Below, one piece after another: positions 26,379 to 33,429 of a stretch of DNA of 43,932 bases (positions are counted from its first letter, which is position 1; each line of letters begins with the position of its first letter). The stretch is from the NCBI GenBank assembly GCA_002435365.1, contig DJMM01000002.1, positions 1-43,932 on the forward strand. Direction: 5' to 3'. The notes under the pieces were generated by a model. That model was not told the origin of the DNA. It saw nothing but the letters and a program-made list of their open reading frames with translations, and did not search any database. The position numbers and the translations under genes are program-made. The DNA is from Ignavibacteriales bacterium UBA6490 (GTDB lineage: Bacteria > Bacteroidota > Ignavibacteria > Ignavibacteriales > Ignavibacteriaceae).

Positions 26379-26858
26379 TTAATTACGTGGATTTCTTCTC
26401 CGCATTCTGTCTCCCATTATTAACTCCCTTATTTCAGCACGAAAATTTCTCTCAAAAACGATGAATCTGGCAAATTTTTCTGCTGGCAACAGATTTTGAA
26501 TCTCCTGATGAAACCGTTCCCTCTCATCAAACATCTCTTTTTCGGTTTTTTCGAAGTCACTAACCAGTTTATTCAAAGAACTGATTTTTTTACTCCCATC
26601 CTCCGATAAAGTTTCCTCCACATCGTCAAGAATTTTATTCTGTCTTTCCCGGAGTAAGGAAATATTATTTTCATGCTGATCTTTAAGTTTAAAAAATCTT
26701 GATGCTGTTTCATCATCCATATCAAGTATTTCAAGCAATTTCACCTTTTCAAGTTGTTTTATTCTTTTTTGCGGCTGCATCCTTCCCATGTGTTCATCCT
26801 GAGGTATAACATTAACGGAAAAGATCAATACCCAAACTATAACTGCAAAATATTTCAT
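26379..26858 (-). CDS. Spy/CpxP-like periplasmic protein
   Basis: A 159-residue protein with signal peptide 1-19 (SVNVIPQ). The mature part is almost entirely charged alpha helix, with a degenerate LTxxQ-like first helix (LLEILDMDDETASRFFKLKD) and a second segment LLPAEKFARFIVFER, as in Spy/CpxP/ZraP-type chaperones and heavy-metal-sensing CnrX relatives. It likely acts as a periplasmic stress sensor or chaperone. Its ATG overlaps the putative anti-sigma gene stop by 4 bp, so sigma, anti-sigma and this protein are translated as a unit. Family membership is by architecture rather than a strong motif. Confidence 0.7.
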   Translation of the reverse strand: MKYFAVIVWVLIFSVNVIPQDEHMGRMQPQKRIKQLEKVKLLEILDMDDETASRFFKLKDQHENNISLLRERQNKILDDVEETLSEDGSKKISSLNKLVSDFEKTEKEMFDERERFHQEIQNLLPAEKFARFIVFERNFRAEIRELIMGDRMRRRNPRN

Positions 26859-27463
26859 AACCCACCAATTGTAAAATTTTTATTAATTAGCTGTTGATAA
26901 ATTGTTTCTGCTTCCTCATTACTCAATACTGCTAGAAGGGAATTATAATCAATAGATTCAATATATGCGATATCACTGCCGGATCCTACAAATTCATCAA
27001 TATAAAGCGAATCAACCTTGTCTGATATCTGATCATTAATCATATCTGAGAAAGTACTGCTGTTGTCGAATAATTGGTACTCACTGGCTATGTTTTGCAG
27101 TTCACTATCATTCAAATTGGTAAGATCTAGTGATTTTTTACCACTATTATTAAATATTAATAGCAACAAACCTACTAAAACAACTGTTAGAGCTGGTATA
27201 AATGACTTGTACTGCGGTACCGGAAATACCATTCGAACCTTTTGATTTTTAGTTTTGCCCCTGAATACAGGAATAATATTATTGAAGTATGGTGCATCAA
27301 TATCGGCATCAGCATATTTTTTTAATTCCTCAAGCTCGTTCTTAATCCGCTTTAATTCCTCAGCCAGATCTACGGAGTGCAAAAGTTCATTCTCGAACTT
27401 TACCTTCTCCTCCCCTTCCATCAAGTTATCAAGATATAATATTATTTTATTTCTACTTTTCAT
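26855..27463 (-). CDS. Putative anti-sigma factor
   Basis: A 202-residue single-pass membrane protein. Residues 1-60 form a cytoplasmic helical region (MKSRNKIILYLDNLMEGEEK, then ELKRIKNELEELKKY), in the place where anti-sigma factors bind their ECF sigma factor. One transmembrane helix spans about 88-105 (FIPALTVVLVGLLLLIF). A periplasmic domain follows, rich in acidic and Ser residues. No zinc-binding HxxxCxxC motif is present, so it is not a canonical ZAS protein. The assignment rests mainly on the 11-bp overlap with the upstream ECF sigma gene and the topology. Confidence 0.7.
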   Translation of the reverse strand: MKSRNKIILYLDNLMEGEEKVKFENELLHSVDLAEELKRIKNELEELKKYADADIDAPYFNNIIPVFRGKTKNQKVRMVFPVPQYKSFIPALTVVLVGLLLLIFNNSGKKSLDLTNLNDSELQNIASEYQLFDNSSTFSDMINDQISDKVDSLYIDEFVGSGSDIAYIESIDYNSLLAVLSNEEAETIYQQLINKNFTIGGL

Positions 27464-28010
27464 ATTTATCCATCAAATCTGTTATTTTTTTTACAGCATG
27501 GAAATTATTTGCCTTCAAGGCACCGATGCTTGTACCTGTAATCTCAGAAATCTCTTCATAGCTCATTTCATTTATATTCCTGAATATAAATACTTCTCTC
27601 TGCTTTCTGGGAAGTTTCTGAAGCATATTCATAACCTTTTCAGTTTTTTCACGGACTTCAATATTTTCAATAATATTTGCTTCTTTTCCTATGTCTCTTG
27701 CTTGCTCAGAATCGGTGGAGAAAATGTTCCTTATATTTTTTCTTCGAAGGTAATTTATGCTTCTGGTCGATGTAATTCTATAGATCCATGTGTACAAAGA
27801 AGAATTAAATCTGAATGTACCCAGTTTATTATATAGAACCAGCAAAACCTCCTGAACAATTTCATCAGCATCAAGATGATTGCCAGACATCCGCCGGGCA
27901 TGCCAATAAATTTTCTGCTGGTATTTCCTAACAAGCCTGTTAAAAGAACTTTCATCTCCCAGGAGAAAATTTTTTACCAGCCCGTAATCCTCGTCATTTT
28001 GGGACATCAT
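27453..28010 (-). CDS. ECF-type RNA polymerase sigma factor
   Basis: A 185-residue sigma70-family protein of the ECF class. Region 2 is at about 15-85 (FNRLVRKYQQKIYWHARRM, DADEIVQEVLLVLYNKL, YTWIYRITSTRSINYLRRK). Region 4 is at about 125-180 (LPRKQREVFIFRNINEMSYE, EISEITGTSIGALKANNFHA). Its likely job is envelope-stress transcription under control of the anti-sigma and Spy-like proteins encoded downstream. A second ATG lies immediately after the first (28007). The target promoter cannot be read from this window. Confidence 0.93.
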   Translation of the reverse strand: MMSQNDEDYGLVKNFLLGDESSFNRLVRKYQQKIYWHARRMSGNHLDADEIVQEVLLVLYNKLGTFRFNSSLYTWIYRITSTRSINYLRRKNIRNIFSTDSEQARDIGKEANIIENIEVREKTEKVMNMLQKLPRKQREVFIFRNINEMSYEEISEITGTSIGALKANNFHAVKKITDLMDKYEK

Positions 28011-28286
28011 AAATTATACTTTGGACAAAAATGACAAATAATAAGTTTAAAATAAAAATCTAAGGGCAATTGATGTTCAATTCTCAGAAAATTCTTTGTT
28101 TTACCCCGAATTCAGCCGTTTGTAAAACCATACCGATTCAGAATACCAATTTACCTTGCTGAAATCCAATTTGTCAGTAATAAAGCTGAAAATTCATCCT
28201 ACTTTTCAATAAATTAAAATATTTACGGTATCAATCATACGTCATTATTATACAAAAAGATTACTTCTTCTCGGTTTCACTAAAAG

Positions 28287-28317
28287 TTTCCGGTTTTAAA
28301 CCACCGCTATATCTTTG
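28287..28317 (+). promoter_or_regulatory. Bacteroidota-type promoter for the divergent Spy-like gene
   Basis: TTTC (28287-28290) and TATCTTTG (28310-28317) are 19 nt apart, close to the TTTG-N19-TAnnTTTG consensus of the Bacteroidota primary sigma factor. The expected start lies near 28324, giving a leader of about 36 nt with GGAG at 28350-28353, 6 nt from the ATG at 28360. The surrounding 28011-28359 gap must also hold the promoter of the sigma operon on the minus strand; no convincing one was found. This part of the gap has no gene. Confidence 0.5.
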
Positions 28318-28359
28318 GTTGTCCAACCGGCAAATAGGAAATTTTATCCGGAGTAAATA

Positions 28360-28827
28360 ATGAAATATAACTTTGTGTCTTTTTCAATTGTAATTTTTGT
28401 TTTCTTCATGACGGCAAATACTGCTGCTCAGACATCAAAAAATAACCGCAGATCGATGCATGACTGCAAACTTAGCGAATTAAATCTTACTGATGAACAG
28501 CAGAAGAAATTTGATGAGCTAAAAGAAGGTCACTTCATTGAAGCAAGCAAATTACGCGATGAGCTAGACAAAATGAGAATTGATAAAAGAGCGATGATGC
28601 GTTCTGATAACCTGGACAAAAACAACATTTTAGACCTCACCAAAAAAATGAATGAGCTGAAAGGTAAAATCGCTTTATCAGGCGATGAATTCAGAATAAA
28701 TGTGTATGAACTGCTTACTGATCAACAGAAGCAGGACTTCAGGAAATTCACCCCTTGCCATCAAAAAATGGGAAAAAGGATGATGAGGCCAATGTCCAGA
28801 CTTGATCGGAGAGGTTTCTGTAAATAA
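28360..28827 (+). CDS. Spy/CpxP-family LTxxQ periplasmic protein
   Basis: A 155-residue protein with signal peptide 1-23 (ANTAAQ). The mature helical body has the two LTxxQ motifs of the Spy/CpxP family (LNLTDEQQKKF at about 46-56 and LLTDQQKQDF at about 118-127) between charged helices. These proteins are ATP-independent periplasmic chaperones or stress-signal dampers. A C-terminal basic/Met-rich tail with His and Cys (CHQKMGKRMM, then RRGFCK) might bind metal. It is divergent from the ECF sigma operon, carries a good promoter, GGAG ribosome-binding site and terminator, and may be a target of that sigma factor (inference). Confidence 0.82.
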   Translation: MKYNFVSFSIVIFVFFMTANTAAQTSKNNRRSMHDCKLSELNLTDEQQKKFDELKEGHFIEASKLRDELDKMRIDKRAMMRSDNLDKNNILDLTKKMNELKGKIALSGDEFRINVYELLTDQQKQDFRKFTPCHQKMGKRMMRPMSRLDRRGFCK

Positions 28828-28841
28828 ATAAACAAATAAAT

Positions 28842-28870
28842 AAAGCCGGAATTTTAAATCCGGCTTTTTT
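28842..28870 (+). terminator. Rho-independent terminator of the Spy-like gene
   Basis: The stem AAAGCCGGA/TCCGGCTTT (6 GC-rich core pairs plus flanking A-T pairs, 8-nt loop) runs straight into a T-tract on the plus strand, 15 bp after the stop at 28827. The A-rich left arm gives some activity on the minus strand as well, where the SDR gene begins its downstream region only after 28998. Confidence 0.9.
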
Positions 28871-28997
28871 ATCCTAATAAATTTAATAAATTATCCCAAC
28901 TAATTATTGCACTGATTCACTCAAATTAGAGTTTTGACTTATCAGTAATCATAAAATTATTCGGGAACAGGATCACCACCCTGAACTTAATTCAGAT

Positions 28998-29711
28998 CTA
29001 CAAATCACCTGATATTGGTTTAATTACAACCTCCTCATTTACAGCATTACCCTTCTGAAGGAAGTTCCAGACCATTATTCTTGCAATATCTTCCGATGAC
29101 ATCATTTTTTCTGATTTTTCTTTCCTCACGGAAGAAGACCACATTGGTGTATCAGTTGGTCCTGGTATTAAATTAATAACTCTGATATTGTATTTTCTTA
29201 CTTCTTCCCTAAGCACATTGGTATAACCAAGCAATCCCGTTTTGGATGCAGTATAAGCGCTGCTTTCAGTAAATATTTTTTTAACGGCAGTGGAAAGAAC
29301 ATTTATTATGGTTCCCTCCTCCTGTCTTATCATATATGGCAGGACATATTTTATACAATAAACAGCCCCGAGCAGATTAGTATTAATGATATCAGTTATT
29401 TCCTGAACAGAGTTTTCGGCCGCGGTTTTATAAGAAGTTACCCCCGCATTGTTAATCACACAGCTTATGCCGTAATCGGTTGTAATTTTTTTAACAACCT
29501 GACTTACATTCGCTGCAGAGGCTACATTGCAGGGGATAATATCAATATTAAGCTTTTCTTTACTGAGTTCAGCTTTTAAGCGGTCTAGTTCTTTTACCCT
29601 CCTTGCAGAAGCAACCACATTTGAACCGGTCCTGGCAAACTCTTTAGCAGCAGCTTTTCCAATTCCCGAACTTGAACCTGTTATCCATACCACTTTATTT
29701 TTTTTAGCCAT
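28998..29711 (-). CDS. SDR reductase, probably sepiapterin-reductase-like
   Basis: A 237-residue short-chain dehydrogenase/reductase: cofactor motif TGSSSGIG at 11-18, NNAG at 87-90, catalytic S140, Y153 and K157 (YTASK). NADP(H) preference is suggested by the Arg-rich ARR after the second strand. The position directly after folE, with a PTPS gene before that, points to the third step of tetrahydrobiopterin synthesis. The C-terminus (VVIKPISGDL) and PTDTPMW recall what I remember of the Chlorobium tepidum sepiapterin reductase (RPTSGDI, VYTPMW); this is from memory, not an alignment. Alternatives are a generic 3-ketoacyl reductase-like SDR. It overlaps folE by 1 bp. Confidence 0.85.
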   Translation of the reverse strand: MAKKNKVVWITGSSSGIGKAAAKEFARTGSNVVASARRVKELDRLKAELSKEKLNIDIIPCNVASAANVSQVVKKITTDYGISCVINNAGVTSYKTAAENSVQEITDIINTNLLGAVYCIKYVLPYMIRQEEGTIINVLSTAVKKIFTESSAYTASKTGLLGYTNVLREEVRKYNIRVINLIPGPTDTPMWSSSVRKEKSEKMMSSEDIARIMVWNFLQKGNAVNEEVVIKPISGDL

Positions 29712-30277
29712 CAGATATTATGATCGGTAATTAGTTGAAGAAATTCTGTTCTTGTTCTGGCATCATCCCTGAATACACCTACCATTGCGCTGGCGGTAGC
29801 TGAAGAATTTTGTTTTTCAACTCCGCGCATCATCATGCACATATGAAATGCTTCAGAAACAACTGCAACCCCTTGGGGCTGAAGATAAGTATTCAGTGTA
29901 TCGGCAATTTCCTGTGTCATCCTTTCCTGTACCTGAAGTCTTCTGGAAAACACTTCCACGATTCTGGGTATTTTACTTAAACCGACAATTTTACCGTCAG
30001 GGATATATGCTACATGCACCTTTCCATAAAAGGGCAGCATATGATGTTCACAAAGACTATAGAAATCAATATTTTTCACCAGAACCATTTCATTATATTT
30101 CTCCTGGAAAATAGCATTGTTCATTACAGACTCGATTTTCTTATGATAACCTGAAGTCAAAAATTCATAAGCCTTTGCCACCCTTTTAGGGGTATTTAAC
30201 AAACCTTCTCTTTGGGGATCTTCCCCAATCAGCTCGAGAAGACCGGTTACAATATTCTGGAGTTTTTCATGGTCCAC
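29711..30277 (-). CDS. folE: GTP cyclohydrolase I
   Basis: A 188-residue enzyme converting GTP to 7,8-dihydroneopterin triphosphate, the entry to folate and biopterin. Zinc ligands C76 and H79 (LCEHHMLPF, 75-83) and C147 (HMCMMMRGV) are present, as are the GLSKIPRIVEVF and QVQERMTQEIAD blocks. Length is usual for the bacterial enzyme. It starts 3 bp after the PTPS stop and its stop overlaps the SDR start by one base, so it belongs to the four-gene unit peroxiredoxin-PTPS-FolE-SDR. Confidence 0.97.
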   Translation of the reverse strand: MDHEKLQNIVTGLLELIGEDPQREGLLNTPKRVAKAYEFLTSGYHKKIESVMNNAIFQEKYNEMVLVKNIDFYSLCEHHMLPFYGKVHVAYIPDGKIVGLSKIPRIVEVFSRRLQVQERMTQEIADTLNTYLQPQGVAVVSEAFHMCMMMRGVEKQNSSATASAMVGVFRDDARTRTEFLQLITDHNI

Positions 30278-30280
30278 TTT

Positions 30281-30688
30281 TTATCCTCCTTTATATTCAA
30301 AATAATTATTCTCTGTCTCATACAACTTTACTGAGTATAATTTTCCTGAAGGAATTTTTCCTGATAGAACTTTCCAAATTCTCATAACTATATTTTCCGA
30401 GGTAGGAATAATTCCTTTCATAAAATCAGTTTCCGTGTTAAGATTTTTATGATCGACTTTTGATATCACGTTTTTTCTTATAATTTCTTTAAGCTTTGTC
30501 AGGTCAATAACAAATCCCGTGTCCTTATTTATTTCGCCTGAAACGACAACTTCTAAAGTATAATTATGTCCATGCCAATTTGGATTACTGCATTTTCCGA
30601 ATATACTGTAGTTTTCATCATCTGATAATTCCGGCTTAAAAAGCCGGTGTGCCGCACTGAATGTCTCCCTTCTGGTTACCAGCATCAT
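30281..30688 (-). CDS. ptpS: 6-pyruvoyl-tetrahydropterin synthase (PTPS/QueD family)
   Basis: A 135-residue enzyme of the PTPS/QueD fold with zinc ligands H14 (SAAHRL), H39 and H41 (WHGHNY) and catalytic Cys C33. The spacing C-S-N-P-N-W-HGHNY matches the animal-type PTPS pattern C-x5-HGHNY. Escherichia coli QueD has C-x3-HGH instead. The C-terminal KLYETENNYFEYKG also resembles animal PTPS. Hence it probably makes 6-pyruvoyl-tetrahydropterin for biopterin rather than preQ0, although automated annotation would likely say QueD. Its ATG overlaps the peroxiredoxin stop by 4 bp (ATGA). A second in-frame ATG (30685) is also possible. Confidence 0.9.
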   Translation of the reverse strand: MMLVTRRETFSAAHRLFKPELSDDENYSIFGKCSNPNWHGHNYTLEVVVSGEINKDTGFVIDLTKLKEIIRKNVISKVDHKNLNTETDFMKGIIPTSENIVMRIWKVLSGKIPSGKLYSVKLYETENNYFEYKGG

Positions 30689-31146
30689 AATTCTTTCAAT
30701 GCCTCCTTTAACTCCTTATTATGATTGTCAACTTTAACCTTTCTGAATATTTTTCTTACAATACCATTTTTATCAATGACAAAAGTACTTCGCTCAATTC
30801 CAAAGGATTTCTTTCCATAAAGAGTTTTAAGAATCCAGACTCCGTATTTATTTATGATTTCTCTGGACTCATCACTTAGTAATTTGAATGGAAGACCGAA
30901 TTTATCGGCAAATTTCTTATGGGAACTCACTGAATCAGCACTAATTCCCAATATTTCAGCATTCAGACTTTTAAAATCCGGCAGTTCATTTTTGAAATTG
31001 CAAGCTTCTTTGGTGCATCCTGGTGTATTATCCTTTGGATAGAAATATAACACTACATTTTTTCCTCTGAAATCTTTCAGCGAGTGAACTTTCCCATCCT
31101 GATCAGGAAGGCTGAAATCCGGAGCTTTTACACCTTGTTCCAACAT
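30685..31146 (-). CDS. bcp: Thioredoxin-dependent thiol peroxidase (Bcp/PrxQ-type peroxiredoxin)
   Basis: A 153-residue peroxiredoxin: peroxidatic C44 and resolving C49 five residues on in TPGCTKEACNF, with VKAPDFSLPDQDG near the start and ERSTFVIDKNGIV near the C-terminus. It reduces hydroperoxides with thioredoxin. The upstream ATG at 31164 is in frame, but GGAGG at 31151-31155 precedes ATG 31146 by 4 nt, so 31146 is the better start. It heads the pterin unit. Reduced pterins oxidise easily, so a peroxide-removing partner is reasonable but this link is inference. Confidence 0.95.
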   Translation of the reverse strand: MLEQGVKAPDFSLPDQDGKVHSLKDFRGKNVVLYFYPKDNTPGCTKEACNFKNELPDFKSLNAEILGISADSVSSHKKFADKFGLPFKLLSDESREIINKYGVWILKTLYGKKSFGIERSTFVIDKNGIVRKIFRKVKVDNHNKELKEALKEL

Positions 31147-31609
31147 TTTTCCTCCATTAATCAAGTAATTAAATATAGGTACTATAAAGTTATAAATTAT
31201 TTACTTAATTCAATGAGAAGTGTGAATCCCGATTCCATTCTGAAATTTGTTACTGTAAAAACTAAACAAATCAAAAATATTATCGTGTTATTAAAAAATT
31301 AAGTAATTGATCAATTAGCCGAAATACCTTACCGTATGTACCACAACTTCCTTATCCAAAACCTATCTAAAATGTATTCCTCAATAAAATTGAGAGAAGA
31401 GGTACTTAATTGAGGGATAAGAAAAGTGTATAAAAATAAAATAATCCGTTTAAATCCTGTAACCGTTTATTTTGATATTTGCTAGAAAAAGTAAATAAAT
31501 GACAAATATTGTAACTTAACCAATTTTGACTATAGCATCCGTCTGATAAGTTAAGATAGACAAGGTAGCGGTAATTTTTAACTATTTATGGGTTGAGGTT
31601 AAAATATTA
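31147..31609. other. Intergenic region without a supportable gene
   Basis: About 460 bp, AT-rich. It should hold the promoter for the peroxiredoxin-pterin unit. A small hairpin CTCAAT-AAA-ATTGAG (31380-31394) was seen with no T-run after it. A plus-strand ORF of 72 codons runs through part of it but overlaps the bcp start and has no family signal. I recognise nothing else. Confidence 0.3.
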
Positions 31610-32491
31610 TTATTTTTTCATCGCTTCATCATACTTTGATGCATGAGGAGGATCTATTTTTTTTAGAATATTGAATAACTGTTGATCCGGATAATCCGAA
31701 AGATACTCTATTATTTCCCCATGCTTGGCATCAAAAAATGTTTTTATCAGGATGCTGTTTATATCAATTTTACTTCTCATCTGATCAAGAGTGGTTACAA
31801 GTGCTGCAATATTTTTCTGTGCTTCGGTTTTTTTGGTGGTATAAAGGTCTATTCCATTGTAATGATAATAATAAAAACTTTCCCTGAACGGCCTGTACTT
31901 TTCGTTAAGCAGGTCTTCAACCAGTCCCCTGCGGCTGTAGGAACCGGTAGTCTTCTGCCACCCGTTACTGAACCTGCTGGCTTCTCCCAGGTTCACGATA
32001 TCGAATGCTTTAGAATAATAAATCGTACCGCTCATCTCTTCAAAAGAATCCATGTCGTATGCAATTATCATAAGTGCATAAAAATCAAGAAAGCTTGTAA
32101 TAGGATCATAAACTGACTGGCTCTGGTATATACTCTGACCTCTTTCATAAATAAAGCTCCAATTGTTATCCATAATGGTTAACATCGGAGAGTTTTTCTG
32201 GGATTTATATACAGGTCTTCTGCTCCCAACAAAAAGCTGTGCATTATAATTAACATCACTGGAAGAACCGGTGAAGTAAATATTTAAAACGCATTCGATT
32301 TTTTCTCCGTCAAAATTTTCATTCGTAAAAGTTGTACTATTCAGATAATTTTCAACAATTTCTGCAAAATCCCTGAGTTTTTCCCTATTCACAACCGGAA
32401 GAGCCTCATAATTAATTGTCACTTTGCAATTAAGCTCCTGTGGAAAAACGGCTGTAACGGAAATAAATACAAATATTATTAAAGATTTCAT
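31610..32491 (-). CDS. DUF4835 family / T9SS PorD-like protein
   Basis: A 293-residue secreted protein. Signal peptide MKSLIIFVFISVTAVFPQ starts at ATG 32491; the open frame extends further upstream but that part is not protein-like and the signal peptide fixes the start. The mature sequence begins with LNCKVTINYEALP, the DUF4835 pattern, followed by FTNENFDGEKIECVLNIYFT. DUF4835 members are annotated as T9SS protein PorD in Bacteroidota and are widespread in T9SS-containing species, but the mechanism is not established. It is divergent from a PorV/PorQ-like gene with only 89 bp between the two starts. Confidence 0.85.
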   Translation of the reverse strand: MKSLIIFVFISVTAVFPQELNCKVTINYEALPVVNREKLRDFAEIVENYLNSTTFTNENFDGEKIECVLNIYFTGSSSDVNYNAQLFVGSRRPVYKSQKNSPMLTIMDNNWSFIYERGQSIYQSQSVYDPITSFLDFYALMIIAYDMDSFEEMSGTIYYSKAFDIVNLGEASRFSNGWQKTTGSYSRRGLVEDLLNEKYRPFRESFYYYHYNGIDLYTTKKTEAQKNIAALVTTLDQMRSKIDINSILIKTFFDAKHGEIIEYLSDYPDQQLFNILKKIDPPHASKYDEAMKK

Positions 32492-32514
32492 ATTAATAAA
32501 AAAAAATATTGATA

Positions 32515-32543
32515 TTGATTTAATATAGGAATTTCGATATAAT
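32515..32543 (+). promoter_or_regulatory. Strong sigma70-like promoter for the PorV/PorQ-like gene
   Basis: TTGATT (32515-32520) and TATAAT (32538-32543) are separated by exactly 17 nt. The expected start site is near 32550, about 30 nt upstream of the TTG start at 32581, with a GGGGAG ribosome-binding site in between. The box pair lies inside the 89-bp space shared with the divergent PorD-like gene, whose own promoter must overlap it. Confidence 0.55.
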
Positions 32544-32580
32544 GACACAATAAATTTAAAAGTATACAGGGGAGACAAAA

Positions 32581-33429
32581 TTGTATCTACTTTTAAGCCT
32601 ATTCTTGATTTCAGCTTCTTTTGCGCAGAATATTCCTGGCGCACGTCAGGTCTCTTTGTGCAATTCAGATGCTGCCTCTTCAGACGATGTTTTTGCCATT
32701 TTTAATAATCCTGCAGGACTGCCGCAAATCCCCTGGCGCGAAGCGGGTATTTATTATTCACCATCACCTTTTGGTCTGTCGGAACTGAAAAATGGTTTTA
32801 TTGCATATGTAGAGCCGACATCGCTTGGAGCTTTCGCCGTAGGAATTATGACGTACGGCTACAACCTGTACCATGAAACCAAATTTCTTTTCTCTTTCTC
32901 AAACCAGCTTTACAAGGATCTTTTTGTTGGTGCTGCATTAAATTATCATTATGTGTCAATCGAAAGGTATGGAAATGAAGGATCATTTTATTTAAATCTT
33001 GGCACATTAGGCTATGTTACGTCCGATATCCGTTTTGGTTTTAATATTATTAATCTGACAAATGCAACTTTTGGTCACGTAGAAAACCAGATACCGGTAA
33101 CTATTAGTTCGGGACTCAGTATTAACTTTTCAGATCTGTGCCTCCTTCATATCAGCCTGCATAAGGAAGTTAAATTTGAGTATTCATTAAATGCCGGTAT
33201 TGAATATACAATTTTCAATCTTCTAACCCTGAGATCAGGAATATCAACGGTACCATTAAGATATGCTTTAGGGTCTGGATTCCACAAAAATTACTTTAGT
33301 TTTGATTATGCATTCTTTATGCACAGGGATTTGGGAATTACTCATCAGATAAGCTTGATTTTTAGTTTTAATGAATATCTGAACAGGCAAAAAGAAATTA
33401 AAGCTTTCCTGGGATTAAATAATGATTAA
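32581..33429 (+). CDS. PorV/PorQ-like outer-membrane barrel
   Basis: A 282-residue barrel protein starting at TTG (32581), preceded by GGGGAG ending 7 nt before it, which supports the unusual start codon. A short signal peptide ends at SFAQN. The mature start GARQVSLCNSDAASSDDVFA and FNNPAGLPQIPW is the PorV/PorQ-family signature (serine/asparagine turn before NPAG), and the rest is amphipathic strands. It could be PorQ (which works with PorZ in T9SS) or another PorV paralogue; sequence alone does not decide. It overlaps the helix-hairpin-helix gene by 8 bp. Confidence 0.75.
   Translation: MYLLLSLFLISASFAQNIPGARQVSLCNSDAASSDDVFAIFNNPAGLPQIPWREAGIYYSPSPFGLSELKNGFIAYVEPTSLGAFAVGIMTYGYNLYHETKFLFSFSNQLYKDLFVGAALNYHYVSIERYGNEGSFYLNLGTLGYVTSDIRFGFNIINLTNATFGHVENQIPVTISSGLSINFSDLCLLHISLHKEVKFEYSLNAGIEYTIFNLLTLRSGISTVPLRYALGSGFHKNYFSFDYAFFMHRDLGITHQISLIFSFNEYLNRQKEIKAFLGLNND

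Noticed and set aside
28013..28018. TATAAT on the minus strand just before the ECF sigma gene
   Set aside because: It ends 2 nt before the ATG, so transcription would start inside the coding region. No acceptable -35 box was found.
30281..30688. Plain QueD (queuosine) assignment for the PTPS-family gene
   Set aside because: The Cys to HGH spacing and C-terminal block match animal-type PTPS, and it lies between a peroxiredoxin and folE with an SDR after it; no other que gene is present.
31682..32116. 144-codon plus-strand ORF opposite the PorD-like gene
   Set aside because: Antisense shadow of a gene with a signal peptide and a DUF4835 pattern.
32492..32644. Upstream extension of the PorD-like open frame (51 extra codons)
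   Set aside because: The extension has no domain and lies before a clean signal peptide at 32491; it also covers the divergent promoter and the start of the opposite gene.
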